Below are positions 1 through 8,427 of a DNA stretch of 64,000 bases, piece by piece. A program made the translations under genes and the position numbers. Positions within the stretch are counted from its first letter, which is position 1. The number at the start of each line of letters is the position of its first letter. The notes beneath the pieces are model-generated. The model saw only the letters and a list, made by a program, of their open reading frames with translations. It was not told the origin of the DNA and did not search any database. This DNA is from Bog-756 sp963734395 (lineage in GTDB: Bacteria; Actinomycetota; Acidimicrobiia; Acidimicrobiales; RAAP-2): assembly GCA_963734395.1 (NCBI GenBank), contig CAVTGY010000003.1, positions 124,001-188,000 on the forward strand, in the 5' to 3' direction.

Positions 1-79
1 GCATCGCTCAGGTGCGGTTCGGTGTTCGTTGTCTGGCCGGTCCTGGTTTGCCTGAGTGGTGAGAGCCGGTCGCTCCTCT

Positions 80-394
80 TCACCCGGTGGAGTCGGCGAT
101 CCACTCGAGGTAACTGGCGGAGCCGTCGGTGATGGGAACCGCTATCACCTCAGGTGTCTCGTAGGGATGGTCCTTGACGATCTCATCAACCACCCGCTCG
201 GCGAGATCGGCGCGAGTCTTGAGCAACACCAGCCATTCCTCGGATTGCTCGAGTGAGCCCTTCCATCGATAGCGGCTGATCATCGGCCCGGTGCGCTGGC
301 CGCAAGCCACCAACCGCCGGGTGAGGAGCGACTCGACGATCATGTCCGCTCGAGCCATGTCGTCAATGGCGAATTGGATCTGTACGCAGTTCAC
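80..394 (-). CDS. cutA: CutA-family divalent cation tolerance protein
   Basis: Small cytoplasmic protein of the CutA1 fold, a trimeric family linked to divalent-metal tolerance whose biochemical role is still debated. The family core is clear: the LLTRRLVACGQ segment, the ISRYRWKG strand, LVLLKTRADL, and the C-terminal HPYETPEVIAVPITDGSASYL. About 104 residues from the GTG at 394, normal for the family. The frame stays open to 496, but the extra N-terminal residues are arginine-rich and unlike CutA, and they would run through the divergent gene, so the GTG is preferred. There is no strong ribosome site. The divergent phosphoribosyltransferase starts 54 bases away, so both promoters must lie in that gap. 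Confidence 0.85.
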   Translation of the reverse strand: MNCVQIQFAIDDMARADMIVESLLTRRLVACGQRTGPMISRYRWKGSLEQSEEWLVLLKTRADLAERVVDEIVKDHPYETPEVIAVPITDGSASYLEWIADSTG

Positions 395-448
395 CTGCGT
401 GGTTGTACCACCATCCGTTTGCCTTCGGCGGTCAACTCGGCGAAAGTC

Positions 449-1066
449 ATGATCATGAGAACCGGAGGCAGCTACCGGGCGACGGTCGGTTCTCAAACAC
501 TCGATCTCCCCCTGGTACCTCTGTCAGATGACCTGACCATCGCCCTTCTCATCTGCGTAGACCTGGGCGTGGCGTTCGCAACCACCGCCGGTCGCGAATT
601 GGCGGCTCAGTTGGGCGAGTTCGAACCCGACACCGTGGTGTCGGTGGCCACCATGGGTATCCCACTGGCCATCGAGGTCACCCGGTCATTAGGTCTGGAC
701 GACTACGTGATCCTGCACAAGACACCGAAGATCCACCTTGGCGAGTCCTTCACCGAACCCGTCCGCTCGATCACCACCGAGAGCCCGCAGAAACTCCGCA
801 TCGACCCCGCCCGCATCCCTGCGGTGCGGGGCAAGCGGGTGGCCGTGGTCGACGACATCATCTCCACCGGCGCCTCGACCCTGGCCGCATTGAACCTCCT
901 CCGACGGGTCGAGGCCGAGCCCGTCGTGATCGGTGCGCTGATGACCGAGGGTTCGGGCTGGCGCACCACCTTGGGCCCCGACGCCGACAAGGTCCGTGCC
1001 CTCGGCGCGATGCCGGTGTTCCGAGCGCACCCCACCGGTGACGAGCTGGTGGAGGACTGGGGCTGA
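449..1066 (+). CDS. Adenine phosphoribosyltransferase-like protein
   Basis: Type I phosphoribosyltransferase fold. The PRPP-binding loop is visible as VAVVDDIISTGAS near residue 133. The hood region (TVVSVATMGIPLAIEVTRSLGLDDYVILHKTPKIHL) resembles adenine phosphoribosyltransferases and the PRPP-dependent regulator PurR. About 205 residues from the ATG at 449. An open frame reaches back to 374, but those residues overlap cutA on the other strand and have no family character; a second ATG lies at 455. Likely purine salvage, but the base specificity cannot be read from sequence. No operon partner follows: the next 450 bases are noncoding. Confidence 0.75.
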   Translation: MIMRTGGSYRATVGSQTLDLPLVPLSDDLTIALLICVDLGVAFATTAGRELAAQLGEFEPDTVVSVATMGIPLAIEVTRSLGLDDYVILHKTPKIHLGESFTEPVRSITTESPQKLRIDPARIPAVRGKRVAVVDDIISTGASTLAALNLLRRVEAEPVVIGALMTEGSGWRTTLGPDADKVRALGAMPVFRAHPTGDELVEDWG

Positions 1067-1096
1067 CCGTGCTTTTGGGGCTCTCTCTCCTCTGGT

Positions 1097-1143
1097 TTTA
1101 ATTTCGCGGAAATTGGCCGAATTATCGTTTAGGCACGATAACT
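1097..1143 (+). repeat. AT-rich dyad element, copy A
   Basis: Contains TTTCGC, then AAATTGGCCGAATTATCG, an 8-base spacer (TTTAGGCA) and CGATAACT. The arms AATTATCG and CGATAACT are near-perfect inverted repeats (7 of 8) around the spacer. The same order of motifs occurs in direct orientation at 61090-61131 and inverted at 61146-61188. Function unknown. The geometry would suit a dimeric DNA-binding protein or a tyrosine-recombinase core site. Confidence 0.55.
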
Positions 1144-1217
1144 CCACGCGTAACCATCGGCTATATGCCATAAATACGTCGAATTTTGAATTCGAGTGCA
1201 CCGAGGGAGACCGGCGC

Positions 1218-1254
1218 CCACCGATAGATTGCAACCCGTAGTTGCAATCGGTGG
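1218..1254 (+). repeat. Bulged hairpin
   Basis: Left arm CCACCGAT plus TGCAA, interrupted by a 4-base bulge (AGAT), pairs with the right arm TTGCAATCGGTGG; the loop is 7 bases. No T tract follows, so it is not a classic intrinsic terminator. It could mark the 3' end of the upstream phosphoribosyltransferase transcript or part of an RNA leader. Confidence 0.4.
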
Positions 1255-1297
1255 CGGGTTTCCTCATACTGTCCCGTAACGGGCGGCGGATTCCGGA

Positions 1298-1342
1298 CAT
1301 TCCCAGGCGATCCAGTGGAGGATCGGGCGGCGCCTGGGAATG
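1298..1342 (+). repeat. 12-bp perfect inverted repeat
   Basis: CATTCCCAGGCG at 1298-1309 is mirrored exactly by CGCCTGGGAATG at 1331-1342. Inside the 21-base loop is a smaller repeat, GATCC/GGATC. The repeat lies about 180 bases upstream of the sulfatase start, so it may be an operator or a leader-RNA hairpin of that gene. Confidence 0.45.
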
Positions 1343-1520
1343 GCCCGGGCCTCCAGGCGCAGGCCACGCCTCCCCCCATTGACGGATACGCTGCCAGAAC
1401 CAGTACCGTCACCCCTCGTGCCATAAGGCCGGCGGCCGGGACGCCTCTTCGTCGTACGGACGGCCCTCGAGCCCCACGCCGACCAGGCGGCCCATTGTCG
1501 GGACCACCACAAGGACCACC

Positions 1521-3791
1521 ATGAACAGCTACGACCCGTTTCACGGCGTGATCGGCCGTACCCAGGCCGAGTCGACCCCGTGGTGGCCGACTCCCGCCCA
1601 CCCCTACCCCGGGGCGCCCAACGTCGTGCTCATCCTTCTCGATGACACCGGGTTCTCCCACTTCGGTTGTTATGGCTCGGACTTGGTCACACCCACGATC
1701 GACCGGCTGGCATCGGAGGGGCTTCGCTACACCAACTTCCATGTGACACCGCTGTGCTCGCCCACCCGCGCCGCGTTGCTCACCGGCCGCAATCACCACA
1801 CCGTGGGTATGCGGTCCATCTCCAATTTCGACAGTGGCTACCCCCATATGCGTGGCCACATCACCAACCACGCGGCCACCGTGGCCGAGGTTCTCCGCGA
1901 CCAGGGCTACACCACCTTCGCTCTCGGCAAATGGCACTTGTGCAGCATGGAGAATGCGTCGGCCGCCGGCCCCTACGACCAGTGGCCGTGCCAGCGAGGC
2001 TTCGATCGCTACTACGGGTTCCTCGAAGGCGAGACCGACCAGTTCTACCCCGAGCTGGTCTACGACAATCACATGGTCGCGCCCCCTGCCACTCCCGACC
2101 AGGGCTACCACTTGAGCGAAGACCTGGTCGACCACGCCATCGGCTTCATCCACGACACCGTCTCCATCCGCCCCGATCGGCCCTTCTTCACCTACCTGGC
2201 ATTCGGAGCGATGCACGCTCCGCATCAAGCCCCGGCCGCCTATCTCGAGCGGTATCGTGGCCGATTCGACGACGGCTGGGACACGGCCCGCGCCAAGTGG
2301 TTCGCCCGGCAGATGGAGATGGGCCTGCTCCCCGCGGCCACACAGCTTGCACCCCGCAATCCAGGGGTCGAGGCATGGGACACCTTGCCGGAGAACCAAC
2401 GGCGGTTGGCGGCACGCCTCCAGGAGGCATTCGCCGCCTTCCTCGAGCACACCGATGCGCAGATCGGGCGGCTGGTCGCCGCGTTGGAGAACCTCGATCG
2501 GCTCGACAACACCATGTTCATCCTCCTCTCGGACAACGGGGCCAGCCAGGAAGGTGGGCCCTTCGGCGTGATGCATGAGATGAAGTACTTCAACTTCTTG
2601 GTCGAGACGCCTGACGAAGCGGTGGAACGAATCGACGACATCGGCGGCCCGCACAGCCACTCGAACTATCCGTGGGGCTGGGCCCAGGCCGGAAACACCC
2701 CGTTCAGGTGGTACAAGCAGAACACCCATGAAGGCGGGGTGCACGTCCCGCTGATCATCCGCTGGCCGGACCGGATCAAGGACCGCGGCGCGGTGCGTGA
2801 CCAGTTCCACCACGTCGACGACGTCGTCCCGACCATCTACGAGACGCTCGGGGTGGAAGCGCCCGCCGTCTACCGGGGACTCGAGCAGATCCCGATCTCC
2901 GGGGTGTCCATGGGCTACAGCTTCGACACACCCGAAGCACCCAGCCCCAAGACGGTGCAGTACTACGAGATGATGGGCCACCGGGCCATCTACAGCGACG
3001 GCTGGAAGGCGGTGACCCGGCATCAAGCCGGTACGCCATTCGAGGAGGACGACTGGGAGCTCTACCACCTGGCCGACGACCGCTCCGAATGCGAGAACCT
3101 GGCTGCGGCGATGCCGGACAGGCTGACCGGGATGATCGAGCTGTGGTGGCGGGAAGCCGAGGAGTACGGCGTCCTGCCTCTTGACGACCGGACCATCGAA
3201 CTGTTCTTCACCCGTTACCGCGACGGATCCCCCCATCCGTCGAATCGGCGGTACACCTATTTCCCCCCGATCGCACCGTTGCCCGGACAGGTTGCACCGG
3301 CACTGGGGGGCCGGGGATGGGACATGGCCGCCACCATCGAACGGCCGGAAGGCACCGGCGGTGTGCTCTACGCCTCAGGAACGGAGAATTCGGGGATCAG
3401 CCTGTTCATACAGGACGACCACCTGGTCCTCGACTACAACTGCTTCGGGGACCACCACGTGATGGTGTCCGACGCCACCGTCCCGGTTGGCGCCGCGGTG
3501 GTGGGTGCCCGATTCCGCCGTTCGGGGAAGAGCGCGGAGGCCACGCTGGTGGTCGACGGTCGGGACAGCGGCACCATGGACATCCCGTTTGCCATGACCA
3601 TGATCTCCAGTGTCGGACCCAGCATCGGCTACGACCACGGGTCGCCGGTCAGCGAGCGCTACTCCGGTCATTTCCCTTTCGAAGGAAACCTCAAGCAGCT
3701 TGACGTGACCGTGCTCCATCGATCCTCGACGGAACCAAGCTCCGAAGCCGAAGCGGAAACCGCGGAGCGAGCGGCCATGACCCGCCAGTGA
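1521..3791 (+). CDS. Arylsulfatase family protein
   Basis: Type I sulfatase of 756 residues, hydrolysing sulfate esters with a calcium ion and a formylglycine made from cysteine. The activation motif C-S-P-T-R is at residues 79-83 and the metal-binding DD pair of NVVLILLDDTG at 41-42. Further family signs are FALGKWHL (after residue 130), LLSDNGAS and a late FRWYKQNTHEGG segment. The C-terminal third, after about residue 560, looks like the extra beta-rich domain seen in long (AtsA-like) arylsulfatases. No signal peptide, so probably cytoplasmic. AAGGA precedes the ATG. The gene ends 3 bases from the convergent SDR. No anaerobic maturase (AtsB) is nearby; an FGE-type activator elsewhere is assumed. 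Confidence 0.9.
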   Translation: MNSYDPFHGVIGRTQAESTPWWPTPAHPYPGAPNVVLILLDDTGFSHFGCYGSDLVTPTIDRLASEGLRYTNFHVTPLCSPTRAALLTGRNHHTVGMRSISNFDSGYPHMRGHITNHAATVAEVLRDQGYTTFALGKWHLCSMENASAAGPYDQWPCQRGFDRYYGFLEGETDQFYPELVYDNHMVAPPATPDQGYHLSEDLVDHAIGFIHDTVSIRPDRPFFTYLAFGAMHAPHQAPAAYLERYRGRFDDGWDTARAKWFARQMEMGLLPAATQLAPRNPGVEAWDTLPENQRRLAARLQEAFAAFLEHTDAQIGRLVAALENLDRLDNTMFILLSDNGASQEGGPFGVMHEMKYFNFLVETPDEAVERIDDIGGPHSHSNYPWGWAQAGNTPFRWYKQNTHEGGVHVPLIIRWPDRIKDRGAVRDQFHHVDDVVPTIYETLGVEAPAVYRGLEQIPISGVSMGYSFDTPEAPSPKTVQYYEMMGHRAIYSDGWKAVTRHQAGTPFEEDDWELYHLADDRSECENLAAAMPDRLTGMIELWWREAEEYGVLPLDDRTIELFFTRYRDGSPHPSNRRYTYFPPIAPLPGQVAPALGGRGWDMAATIERPEGTGGVLYASGTENSGISLFIQDDHLVLDYNCFGDHHVMVSDATVPVGAAVVGARFRRSGKSAEATLVVDGRDSGTMDIPFAMTMISSVGPSIGYDHGSPVSERYSGHFPFEGNLKQLDVTVLHRSSTEPSSEAEAETAERAAMTRQ

Positions 3792-3794
3792 TCC

Positions 3795-4664
3795 TCACCC
3801 GGTGAAGCGGGCCGAGGCGCCCGCGTCCACATCGATGACCGTGCCGGTGATGTGGCTCGCCGCCTCCGATGCCAGGAACAGCACTGCGGCAGTGATCTCC
3901 TCGGGCTCCAGCCACGGAACCGGCTGGACATGGAGGGCGGCCATTCCCGGTGCCACGTCTTCTGCGGTTGGGTGCTCCAGATCCGGTCGCATGAGGCCAT
4001 AGAGGACGTCGTTGTGGATCATCGGCGTAGAGACGTTTCCCGGCGCAACGGCGTTGACGGTTATCCCGAAGGCGGCCAGTTCGAACGCCACTGACTTGCA
4101 CAGGCCGATGACCCCCCACTTGGAGGCCACGTACGCGGCGATACCCGGGTTGGACGTGCGGCCCATCATCGAGGAGATCCCGATGATCCGGCCCCACCGT
4201 CGCCGGCGCATGTGGGGGGAGGCCGCTCGCATGGCGTTGAACACCCCGGTGAGATTGGTGTCGATGGTCTCGCTCCACTGGGGCGCATCCATGGTGCAGA
4301 TCGAACCCATGGTGGAAACACCGGCATTGGCCACCAGGATGTCGACCGATCCCAGGGTGCGTGCCGTCTCGTCGGTGAAGTCGATGAGGGCTTCCAGGTC
4401 CCGAACGTCGACGATCGCCGACAGGCAGGTGCGGCCCTCGGCCTCGACCAGCCCCACCGTTTCGGACAGATCCTCGGCGGTACCGAGGGGGTAGCCCACG
4501 GTGTCCAGGTCGTGACCCAGGTCGCAGACGGCGACGTCCGCTCCCTGACGGGCCAGCTCCACGGCGTGACTGCGCCCCTGCCCGCGGGCTGCCCCGGTGA
4601 TCAGCGCCACCCGGCCGGCAAACGGCAGCTCCCCCTCGGGTCCGGACATCGACGATCGGGACAT
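3795..4664 (-). CDS. SDR oxidoreductase of the mycofactocin-coupled type
   Basis: Short-chain dehydrogenase of 289 residues. The cofactor motif TGAARGQGRSHA is near residues 23-34, NAG is in LVANAGVS, the catalytic Ser is in IIGISSMMG and the Tyr/Lys pair is YVASK. The loop after the second strand is enlarged (DLGHDLDTVGYPLGTAEDLSETV), the hallmark of the mycofactocin-coupled SDR family, whose members hold NAD tightly and pass electrons to mycofactocin. The substrate is unknown; relatives act on terpene or other secondary alcohols. No mft biosynthesis genes lie in the window. The PaaX-like regulator is 27 bases upstream in the same direction, so the two are probably co-transcribed. Confidence 0.85.
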   Translation of the reverse strand: MSRSSMSGPEGELPFAGRVALITGAARGQGRSHAVELARQGADVAVCDLGHDLDTVGYPLGTAEDLSETVGLVEAEGRTCLSAIVDVRDLEALIDFTDETARTLGSVDILVANAGVSTMGSICTMDAPQWSETIDTNLTGVFNAMRAASPHMRRRRWGRIIGISSMMGRTSNPGIAAYVASKWGVIGLCKSVAFELAAFGITVNAVAPGNVSTPMIHNDVLYGLMRPDLEHPTAEDVAPGMAALHVQPVPWLEPEEITAAVLFLASEAASHITGTVIDVDAGASARFTG

Positions 4665-4691
4665 CGGGCCTCCATCAGTGTGGGGAAGTGG

Positions 4692-5447
4692 TCAACGAGA
4701 ACGGCCCCAGTCGGTCAGCACCATTCTGTACTGCCGATCCCACCGCTCGTAGGAGTGTCGCAGTGTCGCTCCGGGCCAGTCGGCAGGGAGCAGCTCGAGG
4801 GGCAGTAGCGGATCGGCCTGCAAGTGGCGGAGGACCGCGGCGGACAGCTCGAACCCGGGAGCCAGGTCGGCCGTGCCGGTGGTGGGTAGCCGCTGCAACC
4901 GATCGCACAGCTCCCGGGCGCGGCGGGCCCAATCCCCGAGCTCCCAGAGATCGGCCGCCAGTGCGGCCGGGTCCCGGTCCGGGACGGCGGTGAACGTGGA
5001 GACATGGGGGTCGTCGGCCGGATCGGGGACCAGGTCGATGTTGTCGGGGCGTAGCCACACTCCCTCGCGCTGCTCGGCCAGGCGGGCCAGGGCCAGGCCT
5101 CTCCGGAGAGCCAGCCGGTCCTCGGCCGCCCGACCCGAGGTGGTCACCACCACCAGCCGCCATCCTCCCGCCCATGGCCGGGTCTCCCCCCGCCGGCTGT
5201 CGATCTGCCGACCCTGGCGGTCGAGAAGGTGACCGGCCAGACGGTAGCGCCCCGAACCATCGGTGACCGCCTCCCCGGCACTCACCATCCGGCTCAGCGC
5301 CACCCGTGCCCGGTTGTCACTGATCCCGAACAGGCCGGCCAGATGGACCAGGTGGGCCACGGGCAGCTCGGGGGGGTCCTCGCCGAGTAGAGCGCTGGCC
5401 AGTACCGACCGGGCGGTCAGTGAGGCCACCTTACTGTCTTGCATCAT
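4692..5447 (-). CDS. PaaX-like transcriptional regulator
   Basis: About 251 residues, matching the PaaX family of repressors for aromatic or acyl-CoA degradation. The N-terminal winged helix (LVHLAGLFGISDNRARVALSRMVSAGEA) is followed by the central WRLVVVT domain and a C-terminal segment with WERRYR-like character (SYERWDRQYRMVL). The start is the first of two adjacent ATGs (5447, 5444). The frame is open further upstream but that part is the antisense of the desaturase gene. TACAAT on this strand ends 10 bases before the ATG, so the message is probably leaderless. Likely represses itself, the downstream SDR and perhaps the divergent desaturase; the ligand is unknown. Confidence 0.8.
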   Translation of the reverse strand: MMQDSKVASLTARSVLASALLGEDPPELPVAHLVHLAGLFGISDNRARVALSRMVSAGEAVTDGSGRYRLAGHLLDRQGRQIDSRRGETRPWAGGWRLVVVTTSGRAAEDRLALRRGLALARLAEQREGVWLRPDNIDLVPDPADDPHVSTFTAVPDRDPAALAADLWELGDWARRARELCDRLQRLPTTGTADLAPGFELSAAVLRHLQADPLLPLELLPADWPGATLRHSYERWDRQYRMVLTDWGRSR

Positions 5448-5453
5448 TTGGCT

Positions 5454-5463
5454 GATAATTGTA
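5454..5463. promoter_or_regulatory. Overlapping divergent -10 elements
   Basis: Only 18 bases separate the two divergent start codons. On the plus strand GATAAT (5454-5459) sits 6 bases before the desaturase ATG. On the minus strand TACAAT (5463-5458) sits 10 bases before the regulator ATG. The two hexamers overlap by two bases. These spacings place both transcription starts at or next to the ATG, so both messages would be leaderless and the promoters mutually exclusive. Confidence 0.5.
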
Positions 5464-5465
5464 AC

Positions 5466-6422
5466 ATGAGGAGCATGGCATCCACCATGGTCGCGGACCA
5501 GGGCGCGCGCCCTGAGGTGTTCCCCACCGATCGCCTGCTGGACAACGGAATGGCCCGTCCCGAGCTGCGCCACCAGCTGCGCCGGATCAACAACGTCCGC
5601 AACGCGTTCACCGTCGGGGCGGTGTGGATGTGGACCGCGGTGATCATCGGTGGAGCGGTGTGGATCGGAAGTCCCTTCGCCTATCTGGCCGCCTTCCTCC
5701 TGATGGGCCCCATGTACGCGCGCTTCGCCATCCTCATGCACGAATCCGCCCACAAGCTCCTTTTCACCAACAAATCAGCCAACGACTGGATCGGTACGTG
5801 GTTGATCGCCTATCCGACATGGACGCCCATCTCCATCTACCGGCGGGGTCATTTCGCCCATCACAAGGAGGAATTCGGACCCCGCGAACCCGACGTCGCC
5901 TTCTACGGCGGGTACCGCTGCGACCGGCGAGCGCTCCGCCGTCGCCTCCTCCGCGACGCCATCGGCATCTCCGGCTGGAAGAACTTCACCCCCCTGTTCA
6001 AGGCACTGCGGAACAAGGCCACCCGTTCGGTGGCAGCATCCATTCTCGGCGTGCAGGTGGTGCTGTGGGCGATCATGTGGGCGGCCACCGACAGGTGGTG
6101 GATCTATCCGCTGCTGTGGTGGCTGCCGTGGATGACCCAATGGCGGGTGCTCAACCGACTGCGTGCCATCGCCGAGCACGGCGGGCTGGAGGCAAGTTCC
6201 GACCGGAGGGTCACCACCCACAATGTCCGGCAGTCGTGGTTGGCCCGGTTCTGGTTCGTGCCCTACAACACGGGATGGCACCTGGCCCACCATGTGGACA
6301 TGGGGATTCCCTTCCGCAACCTCCCTGCGTTCCACGCCGAGCTCGAACGGTGCGGCTATATAACCGAGGGGATCACCTATCCCAACTACCGATCGCTGTG
6401 GAGGGCCCTGTCCTCGGGGTGA
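5466..6422 (+). CDS. Membrane fatty acid desaturase
   Basis: Integral-membrane di-iron desaturase/hydroxylase of 318 residues. The three histidine boxes are present: HESAH (92-96), HFAHH (129-133) and HLAHH in the C-terminal third. Hydrophobic pairs lie around 48-90 and 195-235. The enzyme introduces double bonds or hydroxyl groups into lipid-linked or free fatty acyl chains, or into related hydrocarbons, using O2. The start is the ATG at 5466, 6 bases after a -10-like GATAAT; a second ATG at 5475 follows GAGGAG too closely to use it. It is divergent from the PaaX-like regulator, which probably controls it. Confidence 0.85.
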   Translation: MRSMASTMVADQGARPEVFPTDRLLDNGMARPELRHQLRRINNVRNAFTVGAVWMWTAVIIGGAVWIGSPFAYLAAFLLMGPMYARFAILMHESAHKLLFTNKSANDWIGTWLIAYPTWTPISIYRRGHFAHHKEEFGPREPDVAFYGGYRCDRRALRRRLLRDAIGISGWKNFTPLFKALRNKATRSVAASILGVQVVLWAIMWAATDRWWIYPLLWWLPWMTQWRVLNRLRAIAEHGGLEASSDRRVTTHNVRQSWLARFWFVPYNTGWHLAHHVDMGIPFRNLPAFHAELERCGYITEGITYPNYRSLWRALSSG

Positions 6423-6455
6423 GGCCGGGTGGGACCGGAGGTGGGAACGGGACGC

Positions 6456-8146
6456 TCAGGTGGGGCGGTTTCGTAGTAGCCGATAGTGCCGGATGAGCGC
6501 CGCCGTCGAGCTGTCCTGGCCTGCCAGGTCGGGAACCTCCGGGTTGGTCAGCACCGGGGCCAACTGCGCGGCCATCACCTTGCCCAGCTCCACACCCCAC
6601 TGATCGAACGAGTCGATGCCCCAGATCGCTCCCTCTACGAACACCGTGTGCTCGTAGAGCGCCACCAACTGGCCGAGCACCGAGGGTGTCAGCTTGGGTG
6701 CCACGATGGTCGAGCTGGGGTGGTTCCCCGGCATCACCTTGTGGGCCACCAGATCGGGCGGAGTCCCCTCGGCGGCGACCTCCTCGGCGGTACGCCCGAA
6801 GGCCAACACCTGGGCCTGGGCGAAGCAGTTGGACATCAGCAGGTCCTGTTGGTCTCCGGCCTCGTGGTTGGATTGTCCGAATCCGATGAAATCGGCGGGG
6901 ATGAGCTTGGTGCCCTGATGGATGAGTTGATAGAAGGCGTGCTGGCCATTGGTCCCCGCCTCCCCCCAGAAGATCTCGCCCGTCTGCCCCCACGCCGGTG
7001 ATCCGTCGCGGGCCACCGACTTTCCGTTGGACTCCATGGTCAGCTGCTGGAGATAGGCGGGGAAGCGGGCCAGTCGTTGGCTGTAGGGGAGCACGGCGTG
7101 GGTCTGAGCCCCGAAGAGATTGTTGTACCAGACGTTGAGCATCCCCTGGATGACCGGCATGTTTGCCTCGAGGGGAGCGGTGGCGAAGTGTTGGTCGATG
7201 GCGTGGAAACCGGCCAGCATGTCTGCGAACGCTTCGGGTCCGATGGCCACCATCAGGGAGAACCCGATGGCGGAATCGTAGGAGTAGCGCCCACCGACCC
7301 AGTCCCAGAAGACGAACATGTTGGCCGGGTCGATGCCGAACTCCCTGACCGCGGCCTCGTTGGTGGACACCGCCACGAAGTGGTGGGCGACTGCGCTCTC
7401 GCCGGTCCCTATCCCGTCGAGCAGCCACTGTCGCGCCGCTCGGGCGTTGGTCAGGGTCTCCAGGGTGGTGAACGTCTTGGAGCTGACCACGAAGAGGGTC
7501 TCGGCCGGGTCGAGATCCCCGATCTCGGCGTGCAGATCGACCGGGTCGATGTTGGACACGAACCGACATTCGACATCGGGTGAGCCGTAGTCGCGCAACG
7601 CCGCATAGGACATGGCCGGGCCCAGATCGGAGCCCCCGATCCCGATGTTGACCACGGTGGTGATCCGTTTCCCGGTGGCCCCACGCCACTGGCCGGAACG
7701 GATGGCCGAGGCCACCTCGCCCATCCGGTCGAGCACCCGGTGCACGTCGACCACCACGTCCTGCCCGTCGACCTCGAGGTGCTCGTCCCCGGGCATGCGC
7801 AGCGCCACGTGGAGGACTGACCGGTTCTCGGTGGTGTTGATGTGGCGACCGGCGAACATGGCGTCGCGACGCTTCTCGACGCCCGCCCGGCGAGCGACGG
7901 TCATCAGTGCTCCGAGGGCCTCGTCGGTCACCCGGTGTTTGGAGAAGTCGAGATAGAGGTCACCGGCGGTCACCGTCATGCGACTGCCCCGATCGGGATC
8001 GTCGGCAAACAGCTGGCGGAGGTGGCGCCCGCCGATCTCCTGGTGGAGCTCGACCAGACGCAGCCACTCTGCCGAGGTGACCAATTGCACCGTGTCGTCC
8101 GGTGCACCGTGTCGTCCGGTTGCACCGTGTCGTCCGGCTCGCTCAT
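6456..8146 (-). CDS. pgi: Glucose-6-phosphate isomerase, 5' end interrupted by a 1-base indel
   Basis: Interconverts glucose-6-phosphate and fructose-6-phosphate in the cytosol. The uninterrupted frame runs from a GTG at 8090 (544 residues), a normal Pgi with VVNIGIGGSDLGP, FVVSSKTFTTLET, and the active-site stretches WGVELGKVMA and GTNGQHAFYQL. That GTG has no ribosome site. An ATG at 8146 preceded by GAGGTGG begins MSEPDDTVQPDDTV and is one base out of frame. The mismatch lies in a tandem repeat whose middle copy is 17 instead of 18 bp; restoring one base joins ATG to Pgi (563 residues). Either the assembly lost a base or translation depends on repeat length. Confidence 0.9.
8085..8137 (-). 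repeat. 17/18-bp tandem repeat at the pgi start
   Basis: Three head-to-tail copies of CCGGACGACACGGTGCAA (read on the minus strand): 8137-8120 (18 bp), 8119-8103 (17 bp, one A missing) and 8102-8085 (18 bp). Each full copy would encode P-D-D-T-V-Q, so whole repeats keep frame and the 17-bp copy breaks it. The repeat bridges the well-placed ATG and the body of pgi. Confidence 0.85.
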
Positions 8147-8198
8147 TCCACCTCGCTCATATCGCCTTCGCTCATCTCGCGGGAGAAGATTACCCACC

Positions 8199-8253
8199 AT
8201 TCATCTTTCAGTGACATGACGATCGCCTCACGTTCATCTGGCCTTCTTAGGGT
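8199..8253 (+). promoter_or_regulatory. PHO-box promoter of the first response regulator
   Basis: 11-base phased units start at 8199 (ATTCATC), 8210, 8221 (GATCGCC) and 8232 (GTTCATC). A TANNNT -10 (TAGGGT, 8248-8253) begins exactly 16 bases after the first base of the last unit. The same last-unit-to-minus-10 distance is found before the second regulator and before pstS. Actinobacterial PhoP boxes are 11-base direct repeats of GTTCACC-like units, so this is a probable phosphate-regulated promoter. It implies a leader of about 150 bases. Confidence 0.6.
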
Positions 8254-8390
8254 GGACACAGATGACAGAGATCCACGACACCCGGAGCTGGCCTCCTCGG
8301 TGGTCCTCAGGAGCGCAGGAGCCACCGCTGTCGAGGTCACTCGGTCCGGAGGCCCGGCCTCCCTTGCCTCTCACGGCATGTAAACGGTTC

Positions 8391-8427
8391 CGGAAAGCCA
8401 CCAGCCACCCATGACGGTGGCTTTCCG
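8391..8427 (+). promoter_or_regulatory. Hairpin enclosing the regulator start codon
   Basis: CGGAAAGCCACC (8391-8402) pairs perfectly with GGTGGCTTTCCG (8416-8427), leaving a 13-base loop (8403-8415) that contains the ATG at 8411-8413. No Shine-Dalgarno sequence is visible in the loop. Folding would hide or present the start codon, so a translational control role is plausible. Confidence 0.5.

Larger units (their letters stand above)
1067..1520. other. Structure-rich noncoding region
   Basis: 454 bases without a convincing gene. It contains, in order: an AT-rich dyad element (1097-1143) shared with the 61 kb region; a 17-base palindrome at 1179-1195 (TCGAATT-TTG-AATTCGA); a bulged hairpin at 1218-1254; and a 12-bp perfect inverted repeat at 1298-1342. 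The first 130 bases are far richer in A+T than the surroundings, and the second half returns to high G+C. The sulfatase ribosome site (AAGGA) lies about 1511-1515. A long minus-strand open frame covering this stretch is the antisense shadow of the sulfatase. Confidence 0.6.

Noticed and set aside
1161..3236. 691-codon open frame on the minus strand
   Set aside because: It is the antisense of the sulfatase. Its product is repetitive in His, Val and Gly with no family motif, as expected from a G+C-rich antisense frame.
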